A stretch of 57,529 nucleotides of DNA from Nocardia veterana NBRC 100344 (GTDB taxonomy: Bacteria; Actinomycetota; Actinomycetes; Mycobacteriales; Mycobacteriaceae), in contig NZ_BAGM01000064.1 of NCBI RefSeq assembly GCF_000308855.1, positions 1 to 57,529 of the forward strand, in the 5' to 3' direction. The notes under the pieces are model-generated. The model was not told where the DNA came from. It ran no database searches and saw only the letters and a program-made list of their open reading frames with translations. Shown here piece after piece: positions 33,731 through 42,947 of this stretch. The position numbers and the translations under genes are program-made. The first letter of the stretch is position 1, and the number at the start of each line of letters is the position of its first letter.

Positions 33731-34768
33731 TCACGCTCCGATGGCCTGGGCGAACATCGGCCACGACCGGTGCAGATCGTCCTGCCAGTAACCCCAGGAA
33801 TGGGTGCCGGCCGGGCGGAACTCGAAGGTGGCGGCGACCCCGAGCTGCTGCAGCCGGTCGTGTAGCTGATGGGTGCAGATATTGGTCACCCCTTCGAGCG
33901 CGGCGCCGAATACCAGCTGATAGGCGAGTTGGGTGGGGTCGCCGTGCGCCCCGTGCAGGTTGTCGAGCGGCCCGGGTGCCCCGGTGCCGGTGGAGACGTA
34001 GATCGCGGTGCCGCGCAATCGATCCGCATGCAGATAGGGGTCGTTGGCCGCCCACGCCGGATCCGTGGGCGGGCCCCACATGTTCACGGTGTTGCCCATC
34101 CGATTTCCGACCACCGCGTCCACGATCAACTGGCCCTGCGGGTCGCTGGTGCGCACACAGCCCGAATACGATCCGATGGCCCGATACAGCCCCGGCGCGG
34201 CCAGTGCCAGCTGGAACACCGACGTGCCCGCCATCGAAATCCCGGCGATCGCGTTCTGCCCGGTGCCACCGAACCCGGCATCGATGATCGGCGGAAGTTC
34301 CTTGGTCAGAAACGTCGTCCAGCGTTGCCGGCCGAGTACGGGATCGTCGGCGCGCCAGTCGGTGAAGTAGCTACTGGCGCCGCCGAACGGAACCACCACG
34401 TTCACCTGCTTGTCGGCGAAGAATTCGGCGATATCGGTCCGGTCGGCCCAGCTGCCGTCGCTGATGCCACCGTTGGCCCCGTTGAGCAGGTACAGCGTGG
34501 GCGCCGGGCGCTGCGGGTCGGCGGCCCGAATCAGCTGGACCCGCGTCACATTGCGCATGGCCGCCGAGTACACGCCGATGTCCAGGATCCGATCGGCCCG
34601 GGGGCGAATGTCCTGAATATGTGAGCCGTCCGGCGCGCGCACCGCCATCGGATCCGCAGCCGCGGGCTCGGCCCGGCCGCGCTCACCACTACCGATCACG
34701 GCCATGAGGGCGATCAGCACCGTCACGACGGCGGCGCGCATACGCAATCTCCGCGGGCGGTTGGGCAT
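33731..34768 (-). CDS. Antigen-85-like mycolyltransferase/esterase (paralogue 2)
   Basis: 345 residues. Signal peptide (RRLRMRAAVVTVLIALMAVI). Nucleophile GISMAG near residue 178, catalytic His in GTHSWGYWQDDLHRSW near residue 322; also LYLLNGANGG and VVPFGGASSYFTDW. Secreted enzyme expected to act on mycolate esters in the envelope. ATG 34768 has GGAG at 5 nt. Divergently transcribed from paralogue 3, with a 254-bp shared promoter region. Confidence 0.87.
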   Translation of the reverse strand: MPNRPRRLRMRAAVVTVLIALMAVIGSGERGRAEPAAADPMAVRAPDGSHIQDIRPRADRILDIGVYSAAMRNVTRVQLIRAADPQRPAPTLYLLNGANGGISDGSWADRTDIAEFFADKQVNVVVPFGGASSYFTDWRADDPVLGRQRWTTFLTKELPPIIDAGFGGTGQNAIAGISMAGTSVFQLALAAPGLYRAIGSYSGCVRTSDPQGQLIVDAVVGNRMGNTVNMWGPPTDPAWAANDPYLHADRLRGTAIYVSTGTGAPGPLDNLHGAHGDPTQLAYQLVFGAALEGVTNICTHQLHDRLQQLGVAATFEFRPAGTHSWGYWQDDLHRSWPMFAQAIGA

Positions 34769-35022
34769 CCTCGCTCCGATCTCGACCCGGTCGGCGGCGA
34801 TCATGTCCGACCGACATTGTCCACAGTCAACGACGTCGCCGACCGGGACGGCACCGGATATCCCGGAATTTGTGGGCATTACCAGACCGGTCGCCCCCGC
34901 ACTGGCATTCGCGCCAAATATCCGCCGCACCACTGGCCCGGTCCCCGCCCCCGGCTTACCGTCGGCGAGGCCGGATCCGCTGTTCGTACCCTCCGCTGTC
35001 GGTAACCTCTGAAAGGCGGCGC

Positions 35023-36111
35023 GTGAATTCCGCTGTCCCGCACGCTCTGCGTGGTGACTGGGCCCGCGTGGCGGCAGCGCTGTGCCTGGCCGTCGGTCTG
35101 GCCGGTGGCTCCGCCACGGCTCAGCCACCGGCCACCGCACCGGCGAATCCGGCTGCGGCCGCGTCGGTTTCGGCCGACCGGCTGCGGGCCGAGGCCCGCC
35201 CCTCCCCCGATGGGTCCTTCCTCGCGACCGCGGCGCCGGGATCGTCGCGCGCGCTGACGCTGACGGTGCATTCGGCTGCCATGAACATTCCGGTGCGAGT
35301 GGACGTGCTTCCGGCGCCGGACCGTTCGCGGCCCGCACCGACGGTATACCTGCTGAACGGCATCGACGGCGGCGCCGACGGGAATTGGATCAGTCGGACG
35401 GATATCGCCCGCTTCTTCGCGGACCGGCAGGTGAACGTGGTGGTCCCGTTCGGTGGTGCGAACAGCTACTTCGCCGACTGGCGCGTCGACGATCCGGTGC
35501 TCGGCCGGCAGCGGTGGGCGAGCTTTCTCACCGCGGAATTGCCGCCGATCATCGACTCCGGATTCGGCACGAACGGCCGCAACGCGATCATCGGTGTGTC
35601 CATGGCGGGCACGTCGGTCTTCCAGCTGGCGCTGGCCGCGCCGGGCCGGTATCGGGCGATCGGCTCGCTGTCCGGCTGCGCGCGCACCAGCGACCCGCAG
35701 GGACGGCTGATCGTGGACGCGGTCGTCGGCGCCGGCCTCGGCAATACCGTGAACATGTGGGGCCCGCCGGCGGACCCGGCCTGGGCCGCCAACGATCCGT
35801 ATCTGCACGCCGACCGATTGCGCGGCACCGCGATCTACGTCTCCACCGGCACCGGGGCACCGGGTCCACTGGATACGCTCGACGGCCCCGGAATCGGCTC
35901 CAACCCGGCGAAACTGGCCGACCAGGTGCTGGTCGGCGGTGCGCTGGAAATCGGCGCGGTCCGCTGCACGCGCGAATTGCGGGACCGGTTCACCGAACTC
36001 GGCATTCCCGCCACCGTCGAGCTTCGCCCCAACGGCACCCACTCCTGGGGATATTGGCAGGAGGATCTGCACCGGAGCTGGCCGTTGTTCGCGGCCGCCC
36101 TCGAACAGTGA
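35023..36111 (+). CDS. Antigen-85-like mycolyltransferase/esterase (paralogue 3)
   Basis: 362 residues. Signal peptide ending near SATAQ; longer N-terminal linker than the other two copies. Nucleophile GVSMAG near residue 192, catalytic His in GTHSWGYWQEDLHRSW near residue 340. Shares with paralogue 2 the segment VNMWGPPxDPAWAANDPY, so these two are the closer pair. GTG 35023 has AAAGG at 6 nt upstream. Role in mycolic acid transfer inferred from family. Confidence 0.87.
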   Translation: MNSAVPHALRGDWARVAAALCLAVGLAGGSATAQPPATAPANPAAAASVSADRLRAEARPSPDGSFLATAAPGSSRALTLTVHSAAMNIPVRVDVLPAPDRSRPAPTVYLLNGIDGGADGNWISRTDIARFFADRQVNVVVPFGGANSYFADWRVDDPVLGRQRWASFLTAELPPIIDSGFGTNGRNAIIGVSMAGTSVFQLALAAPGRYRAIGSLSGCARTSDPQGRLIVDAVVGAGLGNTVNMWGPPADPAWAANDPYLHADRLRGTAIYVSTGTGAPGPLDTLDGPGIGSNPAKLADQVLVGGALEIGAVRCTRELRDRFTELGIPATVELRPNGTHSWGYWQEDLHRSWPLFAAALEQ

Positions 36112-36198
36112 CCGATCCGGCACCGCGCGGCGGGTACGGCAGCGGCCTGCGCCCGCAGACCCGCCCGGGCCGGACCCGGGGGCACTACGCTGCCAAGA

Positions 36199-37383
36199 AT
36201 GGGCAGTTCCGCGGGATCGGCAGGCAAGCGCGGCACCCGGGGTGGCCCGTCCGCCCCGGAGCCGATCGCCGCGGCCGAACAGGCGGCCGCGGCGGCAGCC
36301 GACGAGCGGCATCCGCACGGGCGGCTCGGGCGGCGCTTCGACCGCAACTCCCCGTTCGTCATCGGCTTCACCGGAGGCCTCGGTGTGCTGCTCGCGATCG
36401 GCGTCGTGCAATTGCTGGCGACCGCTCGCCAGGCCCTGATCCTGGTCGGCATCGCCCTTTTCCTGGCGATCGGGATCGAACCCGTGATCGCGTGGCTGCG
36501 TCGGCATCGGTTGCCGCGCTGGGCCGCGGTCGCGCTGGTATTCGCCTGCGGGACAGCGATTGTCGCGGGATTTCTGACCGCCGCCATCACTCCGCTGGTC
36601 ACCCAGGGCGGTGATCTCGTCGACCACGCCTCCGATCGTCTGCACGAACTCGAGGCCCAGTACCCGCTGATCCGATCCTGGTCGCAGCGACTGCATCTGG
36701 ATCAGGAACTCCAGCACGGGCTCACCGCCAACTCGTCGCTCGTCCACGGCCTGCTCGGCGCCGGTGAGCGCGTCTTCGGCATTCTCACCAGCACGGTGAT
36801 CGTGGTGGTGCTGACCGCGTATTTCTCGGCGAACTTCCCGCGCATCCGCGCCAATCTGTACCGGCTGTTCCCGCAGCCGCGGCGGCCGCGGGCGATTCTG
36901 CTCGGCGACGCGATCTTCGCCAAGGTCGGCGGCTACGTGCTGGGCAATCTGCTGATCTCCCTGATCACCGCGGTGGCGACGTTCATCTGGCTGACCGTGT
37001 TCTCGGTGCCGTACCCGCTGGTCCTGTCGGTGCTGGTGGCGATTCTGGACCTCCTGCCGCTGATCGGCTCGACGGTGGCCGGGCTGATCATCACCGCCGT
37101 CGCGCTGACGGTTTCGCTGCCGGTCAGTGTGGCCACCGCCGGCTTCTTCATCGCCATGCGGCTGCTCGAGGACTACCTGCTGGTACCGCGGGTCATGGAT
37201 CGCACGGTGCGGGTACCGGCGGTGGTGACGGTGGTCGCCATCTTCCTCGGCGGGGCGCTGCTCGGCATTCTGGGCGCGCTGCTGGCGATTCCGGTGGCGG
37301 CGGCCGTCCTGTTGATCCTGCAGGAGGTGGTGTTCCCGCGCCTGGACCATCCGGACGAGACGCCTCCGCCGGCCGGAACCTGA
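36199..37383 (+). CDS. AI-2E family (PerM/YdiK-like) transporter
   Basis: 394 residues. About 60 cytosolic, charged residues, then 7-8 membrane helices in the usual AI-2E arrangement; signatures LFLAIGIEPVIAWLRRH, LYRLFPQPRRPRA and LDLLPLIGSTVAGLI, and a terminal MRLLEDYLLVPRVM. Substrate of actinobacterial members is not established; some export quorum signals, others transport ions. Monocistronic, convergent with the PucR gene with a 2-nt gap. Confidence 0.85.
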   Translation: MGSSAGSAGKRGTRGGPSAPEPIAAAEQAAAAAADERHPHGRLGRRFDRNSPFVIGFTGGLGVLLAIGVVQLLATARQALILVGIALFLAIGIEPVIAWLRRHRLPRWAAVALVFACGTAIVAGFLTAAITPLVTQGGDLVDHASDRLHELEAQYPLIRSWSQRLHLDQELQHGLTANSSLVHGLLGAGERVFGILTSTVIVVVLTAYFSANFPRIRANLYRLFPQPRRPRAILLGDAIFAKVGGYVLGNLLISLITAVATFIWLTVFSVPYPLVLSVLVAILDLLPLIGSTVAGLIITAVALTVSLPVSVATAGFFIAMRLLEDYLLVPRVMDRTVRVPAVVTVVAIFLGGALLGILGALLAIPVAAAVLLILQEVVFPRLDHPDETPPPAGT

Positions 37384-37385
37384 GC

Positions 37386-38636
37386 TCAGGCCGGTTGCCG
37401 CGCCGGCGCGAGCGCGTCCTCGGCGAGGCCGAGCCGGGCGATCAATGCCGAACGCAGATACCACAATCCGGTCGTCCGCGACGGATCGAAGCCGGTCAGC
37501 TGGCCGATCCGGCGCAACCGGTAGTCGATGGTGTTCGGGTGGATGCACAGCTGCCGGGCCGCCCGCTGGCGGTTCAGGTCGGTGCTGAAGAAGACCTTCA
37601 GTGTTTCCAGCAGTTCGGGGTGCGCGTCCAGCGGCGCCAGCCGCGCATCCAGGATGTCGCGGCCGATTCCGGGCCGGGTGAGCTGATATTGCAGCGCCAG
37701 CTCGGCGAACCGGTGCACGCCCGGCCCGCGGCCCAGCCGGCGCACCGTGTCGAGCAGGTCGTGGGCCTGTTGCGCGGCACGCGGGACATCCGCGGCGTTC
37801 GCGCCGACCACGGCTGCGGTCAGCGGCACCCCGGCCAATTCCGACAACTGTGCGACGAGTTCGTCCAAATCCGTTTCCGCGCAGGCGGTCTCGGGCACGA
37901 GGATGCTGCCGCCGTCGACCGACAGCATGGCGAGGGCGTTGTCGCGCAGCAGTTTCGCCAACGCCGCCTGGACTCGGCGCAGTTTGCGCCGGGCCACGAC
38001 GTGCCGGTCCAGCCGCGGATGCGTCTCGTCCGGGTGCGGCGGAATCCACACCGCCAGTACGTGATACCGGTCGGCGATGCGAATACCGCATTCGCGTGCC
38101 ATCTTGGTGGTGGCGTGGCCGCCGAGCAACGCCGAGGTCAGCGTGTGGACCGCCGTGTGGTGTTCGGCGGCGTCGGCGCGACGTTCGAGCACGTAGGCCT
38201 TGCTCACGGTGGTGGTGATCAGATCCAGCAGTTCCAAGGCGGTGGAGGTGCCCTTGACGACGAGTTCCGCATCGCTGGCCTGAGCTCGGGCGAACAGCAG
38301 GTCGAGGCCCGCCTTGAAACCCTCGTGCACGGCGTGCACGACGACCTCGATCGGGACACCGGCCCGGCACCAGCGGGCGGCGGCGCCGCGCAGGCGATCG
38401 GTCCGCTCGGGCAGATCCCCGCCGTTGACTCGCCGGATGGACCATTCGACGCAGAGCCGCGCCACGGCCGTGACCTCGCCGGACAGCACATCCGCGGGCA
38501 GGGTGGTGAACGGCGGCACCGCCGCGGACAGGTGTGCGACCAGTTCGCGGGACATCGCGTGCACGTCCCGCATCGACAGCGAGACCACGCGGCCGGACAT
38601 CGCGCGCTCAGCACCGACTGTGCTTGCTGTAGTCAC
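37386..38636 (-). CDS. PucR/CdaR-type regulator
   Basis: 416 residues. N-terminal RsbRD-like helical region, a central GGDEF-like degenerate domain, and the C-terminal PucR helix-turn-helix (TLKVFFSTDLNRQRAARQLCIHPNTIDYRLRRIGQLTG). GTG 38636 is preceded by a near-consensus AAGGAGG 7 nt upstream, which fixes the start. Target unknown: neighbours are an AI-2E transporter and a monooxygenase. Confidence 0.88.
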   Translation of the reverse strand: MTTASTVGAERAMSGRVVSLSMRDVHAMSRELVAHLSAAVPPFTTLPADVLSGEVTAVARLCVEWSIRRVNGGDLPERTDRLRGAAARWCRAGVPIEVVVHAVHEGFKAGLDLLFARAQASDAELVVKGTSTALELLDLITTTVSKAYVLERRADAAEHHTAVHTLTSALLGGHATTKMARECGIRIADRYHVLAVWIPPHPDETHPRLDRHVVARRKLRRVQAALAKLLRDNALAMLSVDGGSILVPETACAETDLDELVAQLSELAGVPLTAAVVGANAADVPRAAQQAHDLLDTVRRLGRGPGVHRFAELALQYQLTRPGIGRDILDARLAPLDAHPELLETLKVFFSTDLNRQRAARQLCIHPNTIDYRLRRIGQLTGFDPSRTTGLWYLRSALIARLGLAEDALAPARQPA

Positions 38637-38978
38637 TCTGACCTCCTTGTCACGGACCGGATCCGCGGCCTGGCGCGAGATCCGCCGCATCGGTGATCGG
38701 GCGATGCCGAGACCACCCGTTCACCGGCCGTAGGTGTTACGTGTTGGAACGGTAATCCGAGTCTCCGCTCACCTTCTACTCCGTTTTGGACAGATTCGAC
38801 ATCCCGGACAAGGGCTTCTCGCCTGGGGATATGCTGCCGGGCGCAGCGATCTCCGCGGTTTCGGGAACAAAACATGGGTAACCGCTCACTTTTGCTCGAT
38901 GCGCTGCCGGCGAATCGGGCGGTCGGACGACGTCGCCCGGCGCGCACCGAGGCTGCGCCGGGCGGCTTCGCTCCGCGA
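38637..38978 (-). other. Intergenic: PucR promoter and upstream terminator
   Basis: 342 bp between two minus-strand genes. Contains a hairpin (38935-38963) just after the monooxygenase stop and the PucR leader. Open frames on the plus strand are not supported. Confidence 0.5.
38935..38963 (-). terminator. Hairpin after monooxygenase gene
   Basis: 9-bp GCCCGGCGC/GCGCCGGGC stem with an 11-nt loop, 16 nt past the stop. No T-run, so it is a weak or factor-assisted terminator. Confidence 0.45.
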
Positions 38979-40484
38979 CTACATACGCACGGCCGGTGCC
39001 GGGTCGCCGGCGACCGAGCCGGTGACCGACGCGAAACTCGAGGCCGGCGGACGGCGCAGCATCCGGGCGAAGGTGCGCGCGGAGGCGGGCCAGGGGTTGG
39101 TGACGGCGCCGCTGTCGTGCCGGTACCAGTTCGGCACCTGCGCCGACCAGACGGTGCCGGCCAAGGCGCGGTCCAGCCATTCCCGGTAGGCCGCCATCGC
39201 CTCGGGACGCACCTCCACCGCGGCGGCGCCGATCTGTTGCCGCCAGCGCAGGCACCGCAGAATGAAGTCGATCTGATACTCCTTCATCGTCGGATTACTT
39301 CCCGCCGGATTGAACGAGTTGGGCCCGGCGAGGAGGAAGACGTTCGGAAACCCCGGTACCGCCAAGCCCATGAAAGCGCTGGCGCCCGAACGCCATTCGT
39401 CCGACAGCAGGCGTCCGTTGCGGCCGCGCACGGTGATCGGCGCCAGGAATTCCGAAGCGCGGAAGCCGGTCGCGTAGACGATCACGTCGGCCGAGTGGTG
39501 CGCCCCGTCCGCGGTGTCGATTCCGCCCGGCGTGATCCGGGCGATGGACGTGGTGACGAGGTCGACGTGGGCGCGCGCCAGCGAGCGATAGAAGTGATTG
39601 TCGAACAGAATCCGCTTGGCGCCGATCGGATAGTCCGGCGTCAGCCGCGCGCGCAGGTCCGGATCGGAGACGCTGCGCCGCAGGTATTGCCGCGCACACC
39701 ATTGCGCGGGGCGCGCGGGCCAGCCCCGACGCATGATCGGGACGAGCAGCGCATCGGCGCCCCACTGCAGCGTCCGGCGGTAGATCCGTTGTGCGCCGGG
39801 CAGCCGCAGTATCGCGCGAGCCGCCGGACCGAAGTCGGCGGACGGTTTGGGCAGAATCCACTGCGGCGTCCGTTGGAATATCCGGACCGAGGCCGCCTTG
39901 TCGGCCAGGTGCGGCAGACATTGCGCGGCGCTGGATCCGTTGCCGATCAAGGCGATCCGCCGTCCCCGCAGGTCGACCGCGTGATCCCAGTCGGCGGTGT
40001 GAAACGAGGCGCCACAGAACTCGTCCCGGCCCGGGAAGTCGGGAATGTTCGGCCGGTGCAATTGTCCGACGGCGAAGACCACGATCTCGGCGGTGTAGCG
40101 GATCCCGTTCGCGGTCAACAGCTCCCACCGCGCATCCCGGTCCGAATAGGTCGCCGCGACGACGGCGGCGCCGGTGTGCAGATGGGCGGGCAGCCCCGCC
40201 TCGGCGGCGACGGTCCGTAGATATTCCAACGTTCGGCGGCGCCCCGGGAACCGGGTGCGCGCATCCCGGTAGGGCGCGAAGGAGAACGAGTACAGATGCG
40301 CCGGAACGTCACAGCTGCAGCCCGGATAGGTGTTGTCGCGCCACACGCCGCCCAGTTCGGGCGATTCCTCCAGGATGAGGAAGTCGTCCATTCCGGCGCG
40401 CCGCAGCGCCGCTCCCATGCCGATCCCCCCGAATCCGGACCCGACGACGATCACTGTCTTGTGCAATCCCGTTACCACCTCCAT
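38979..40484 (-). CDS. Flavin-containing monooxygenase, Baeyer-Villiger type
   Basis: About 501 residues. FAD motif VIVVGSGFGGIGMG, the Baeyer-Villiger fingerprint FCGASFHTADWDH (FxGxxxHxxxW), and NADPH motif IALIGNGSSAAQ; second ATG motif VIVYATGFRAS. Oxidises ketones or related carbonyls with NADPH and oxygen. Start at ATG 40484; a GGAGG within codons 2-3 points to possible internal GTG or TTG starts slightly downstream. Monocistronic; the upstream region has two small palindromes (40526-40537, 40550-40569). Confidence 0.85.
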   Translation of the reverse strand: MEVVTGLHKTVIVVGSGFGGIGMGAALRRAGMDDFLILEESPELGGVWRDNTYPGCSCDVPAHLYSFSFAPYRDARTRFPGRRRTLEYLRTVAAEAGLPAHLHTGAAVVAATYSDRDARWELLTANGIRYTAEIVVFAVGQLHRPNIPDFPGRDEFCGASFHTADWDHAVDLRGRRIALIGNGSSAAQCLPHLADKAASVRIFQRTPQWILPKPSADFGPAARAILRLPGAQRIYRRTLQWGADALLVPIMRRGWPARPAQWCARQYLRRSVSDPDLRARLTPDYPIGAKRILFDNHFYRSLARAHVDLVTTSIARITPGGIDTADGAHHSADVIVYATGFRASEFLAPITVRGRNGRLLSDEWRSGASAFMGLAVPGFPNVFLLAGPNSFNPAGSNPTMKEYQIDFILRCLRWRQQIGAAAVEVRPEAMAAYREWLDRALAGTVWSAQVPNWYRHDSGAVTNPWPASARTFARMLRRPPASSFASVTGSVAGDPAPAVRM

Positions 40485-40982
40485 GTGCGTAGAGATCCTC
40501 AGTAACCGATCAGCAACCATACGGGTCGGGTTCCCGAATACCTAAACGCCCGAATGCGAAGGCATTCGGCGCGTCCGGATAACGACCCGAAATCCGAACG
40601 AATTTCCAGATCGATCGCTTGTCCAGCAGCACGGCGTAGGTGCTCCACGCGGGACGGGCGCCAGTTCGGGGCGCGCACCGTGCTTGCGAATGACGAAAAA
40701 CCGAAGAAACTAGCACATTTTCAGCAAAACAAGGTCGAACCGGACGTACGCCGCACAGACGACAGGATTCGCCGCTGCGCCGGCTCTATCCGGCGCCCCC
40801 AGCGCGGCCCGCGTGGCACAACGCGCTCGACCACGACCGCCGCCGCGGCGATGTGCCCGAATATCTCACCCTTGCAACATCTTCCGCGCGCACTCCGCGA
40901 TGGGGTCTATACTCGCGGCAATTCGCACCGACGATTTGCCGCGCGGTTCGGCGGCGCCACACTGACGGGGAGTTCGACACCT
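40485..40982. other. Divergent intergenic region with small inverted repeats
   Basis: About 500 bp between monooxygenase and methyltransferase starts. TCGGG-TT-CCCGA at 40526-40537 and an 8-bp stem CCGAATGC/GCATTCGG with GAAG loop at 40550-40569 are near the monooxygenase side; TATACT at 40908-40913 is a possible -10 for the methyltransferase, without a clear -35. No supported gene. Confidence 0.45.
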
Positions 40983-41780
40983 ATGGCCAACGAGGATCAG
41001 GCGCAGATTCGCACCGACATCCCGCATTCGGCACGCATCTGGAATTTCTGGATGGGCGGCAAGGACAACTATGAGGTCGACCGGGTGGTCGGCGAAGCGA
41101 GCCTGCAGATCGACCCGGATATCTCGACCATGGCGGTGCAGTCGCGGCAGTTCCTGATCCGGGCCGTACGACACCTCGCCCGGGAGGCCGGAATCCGGCA
41201 GTTCCTCGACATCGGCACCGGGCTGCCGACGATGCAGAACACCCACGAGGTGGCTCAGGAGGTGGCGCCCGACGCCAAGGTCGTCTACGTCGACCACGAT
41301 CCCCTGGTGCTCGCCCACGCCCGGGCACTGCTCACCAGCACCACTCCGGAAGGCGTCACCACCTATATCAACGCCGACTTCCACGAACCGGAGAAGATCA
41401 TCGAGGAGGCCCGCACCATCCTCGACTTCGAGCAGCCGGTGGCGGTGATGTTCATGGGCGTGCTCGGCCACGCCCGCAGCTACGAGGACATGCTGCGCAT
41501 CGTGCGTACCGTGCTGGCGGCCGTCCCTTCCGGCAGTTATCTGGTGCTGTGGGACGGGACCGACGACAGTCAGGCGTATGTCGACCTGTGCGCCGAATAC
41601 GCGAAAACGGGTGGCACGCCGTACTATCCGCGCACCCGAGACGAGATCGCGGCCGTCTTCGACGGGCTCGAACTCGTCGAACCCGGCTACACCCGCATCA
41701 CCGAGTGGCGGCCGGGTTCGACCGAACTGGGCCGCGCCGCCGAGATCGCCGCCTTCGGCGGGGTCGCGCGCAAACCCTGA
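40983..41780 (+). CDS. SAM-dependent methyltransferase, DUF574/Methyltransf_19 family
   Basis: 265 residues. Family hallmark SARIWNFWMGGKDNYEVDR near residue 16, SAM motif FLDIGTGLPTMQNTHEVA, VVYVDHDPLVLAHARALL and FMGVLGHA. Many paralogues occur in Streptomyces and Nocardia; substrates are unknown. ATG 40983 has GGGGAG about 10 nt upstream. Convergent with the Gfo/Idh/MocA gene. Confidence 0.9.
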   Translation: MANEDQAQIRTDIPHSARIWNFWMGGKDNYEVDRVVGEASLQIDPDISTMAVQSRQFLIRAVRHLAREAGIRQFLDIGTGLPTMQNTHEVAQEVAPDAKVVYVDHDPLVLAHARALLTSTTPEGVTTYINADFHEPEKIIEEARTILDFEQPVAVMFMGVLGHARSYEDMLRIVRTVLAAVPSGSYLVLWDGTDDSQAYVDLCAEYAKTGGTPYYPRTRDEIAAVFDGLELVEPGYTRITEWRPGSTELGRAAEIAAFGGVARKP

Positions 41781-41786
41781 TCCCGG

Positions 41787-42827
41787 TCAGCGCACCGAGC
41801 GGGCGTACTCGTGCGCCCGCTCGATGATGCGCAGCACCACCACGGCATCGGCCGGATCCACCGGTGGTTCGGCGCCGTCCAGCAGGCAGGCGGCGACCCC
41901 GGCGTAGAACTCCGGATAGGCGCCGGGTTCGCTCGGTGTCAGGCGGAGGTCGCCCTCCGCGCCGAGCTGACCCCAATCGACGGGATCCACCACACCCCAG
42001 GGCTTTCCGTCGTCCGGTCGCCGGCCTTCCCGCAAGGCGGCCTCCTGGGGGTCCAGCCCGTAACAGACGTAGCCGGCCTCCGACCCGAGTACCCGCAGCC
42101 GCGGGCCGAGCTGTGCGGCCACGGCACTCATCCACAGCTGCGAGTGGACCCCGTTCGAATGAGTGAGGGCGAGGAACGCATCGTCGTCGGTGGCCACGCC
42201 GGGGCGCCGGGCGTCGACCTCGGCATAGACGTGCGCGACCGGGCCGAACAGGGTCAGGGCCTGGTCGATCAGGTGGCTACCGAGGTCGTAGAGAATACCG
42301 GCGCCCTCGGCGGCGCTGCCGATCTCCCGCCAGCCGCCCTTGGGCCGGGGCCGCCACCGCTCGAAGCGCGATTCGAAACGGTGCACGGCACCCAGGGCGC
42401 CCTCATCGATCAGTCGGCGCACGGTGCGAAAGTCACTGTCCCAGCGCCGGTTCTGGAAAACCGTCAGCATGAGGCCGGCCCGGCGGGCCGCGGCGATCAT
42501 GGCCTCCCCCTCCTCGGCGGTCAGCGCGAACGGTTTGTCGACCACCACCGGAAGGCCGGCCGCCACCGCGGCCAGCGTCAGCGGGGCGTGGGTGCGGTTC
42601 GGTGTCGCCACCACGACGAGATCGAAATCGGTTGCGGCGGAGAACAGTTCGTCGGGGGTCGGAAAAACCCGAACCCCGGGATGTTCGGCGCGAGCCTGGG
42701 CTGAGCGTTCGGCCGAGGAGGTCACCACCGCCGCCACCCGCAGCCGTGGCTCGGCGGCGATCAGCGGGGCATGGAAGACCGCACCCGCGAGTCCGTATCC
42801 GATCACCGCGACATTCAGCTCGGTCAT
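41787..42827 (-). CDS. Gfo/Idh/MocA family NAD(P)-dependent oxidoreductase
   Basis: 346 residues. Rossmann motif VAVIGYGLAGAVFHAPLI; VVVDKPFAL gives the conserved EKP-type Lys; GGWREIGSAAEGAGILYDLGSHLIDQ carries the catalytic-like D-x-x-x-H. Acts on sugars or related polyols (YrbE/YdgJ-like). ATG 42827 has GAGGAAAGG at about 6 nt. Convergent with the DUF574 methyltransferase. Confidence 0.88.
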   Translation of the reverse strand: MTELNVAVIGYGLAGAVFHAPLIAAEPRLRVAAVVTSSAERSAQARAEHPGVRVFPTPDELFSAATDFDLVVVATPNRTHAPLTLAAVAAGLPVVVDKPFALTAEEGEAMIAAARRAGLMLTVFQNRRWDSDFRTVRRLIDEGALGAVHRFESRFERWRPRPKGGWREIGSAAEGAGILYDLGSHLIDQALTLFGPVAHVYAEVDARRPGVATDDDAFLALTHSNGVHSQLWMSAVAAQLGPRLRVLGSEAGYVCYGLDPQEAALREGRRPDDGKPWGVVDPVDWGQLGAEGDLRLTPSEPGAYPEFYAGVAACLLDGAEPPVDPADAVVVLRIIERAHEYARSVR

Positions 42828-42947
42828 CGCCGCCCTTTCCTCGACCGTTCCCGACGCACCTACGATCCCGCGCCGGGGCGCGAGACCGGCCGGCGACACA
42901 CCGGCGGCGACCGATTCGGCTCGGCCGCCGCGCGACCGTCGTGCGGA

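Noticed and set aside
34879..38445. Very long minus-strand open frame opposite esterase and transporter genes
   Set aside because: Antisense shadow of high-GC codon bias; the genes on the plus strand have signal peptides, motifs and ribosome binding sites.
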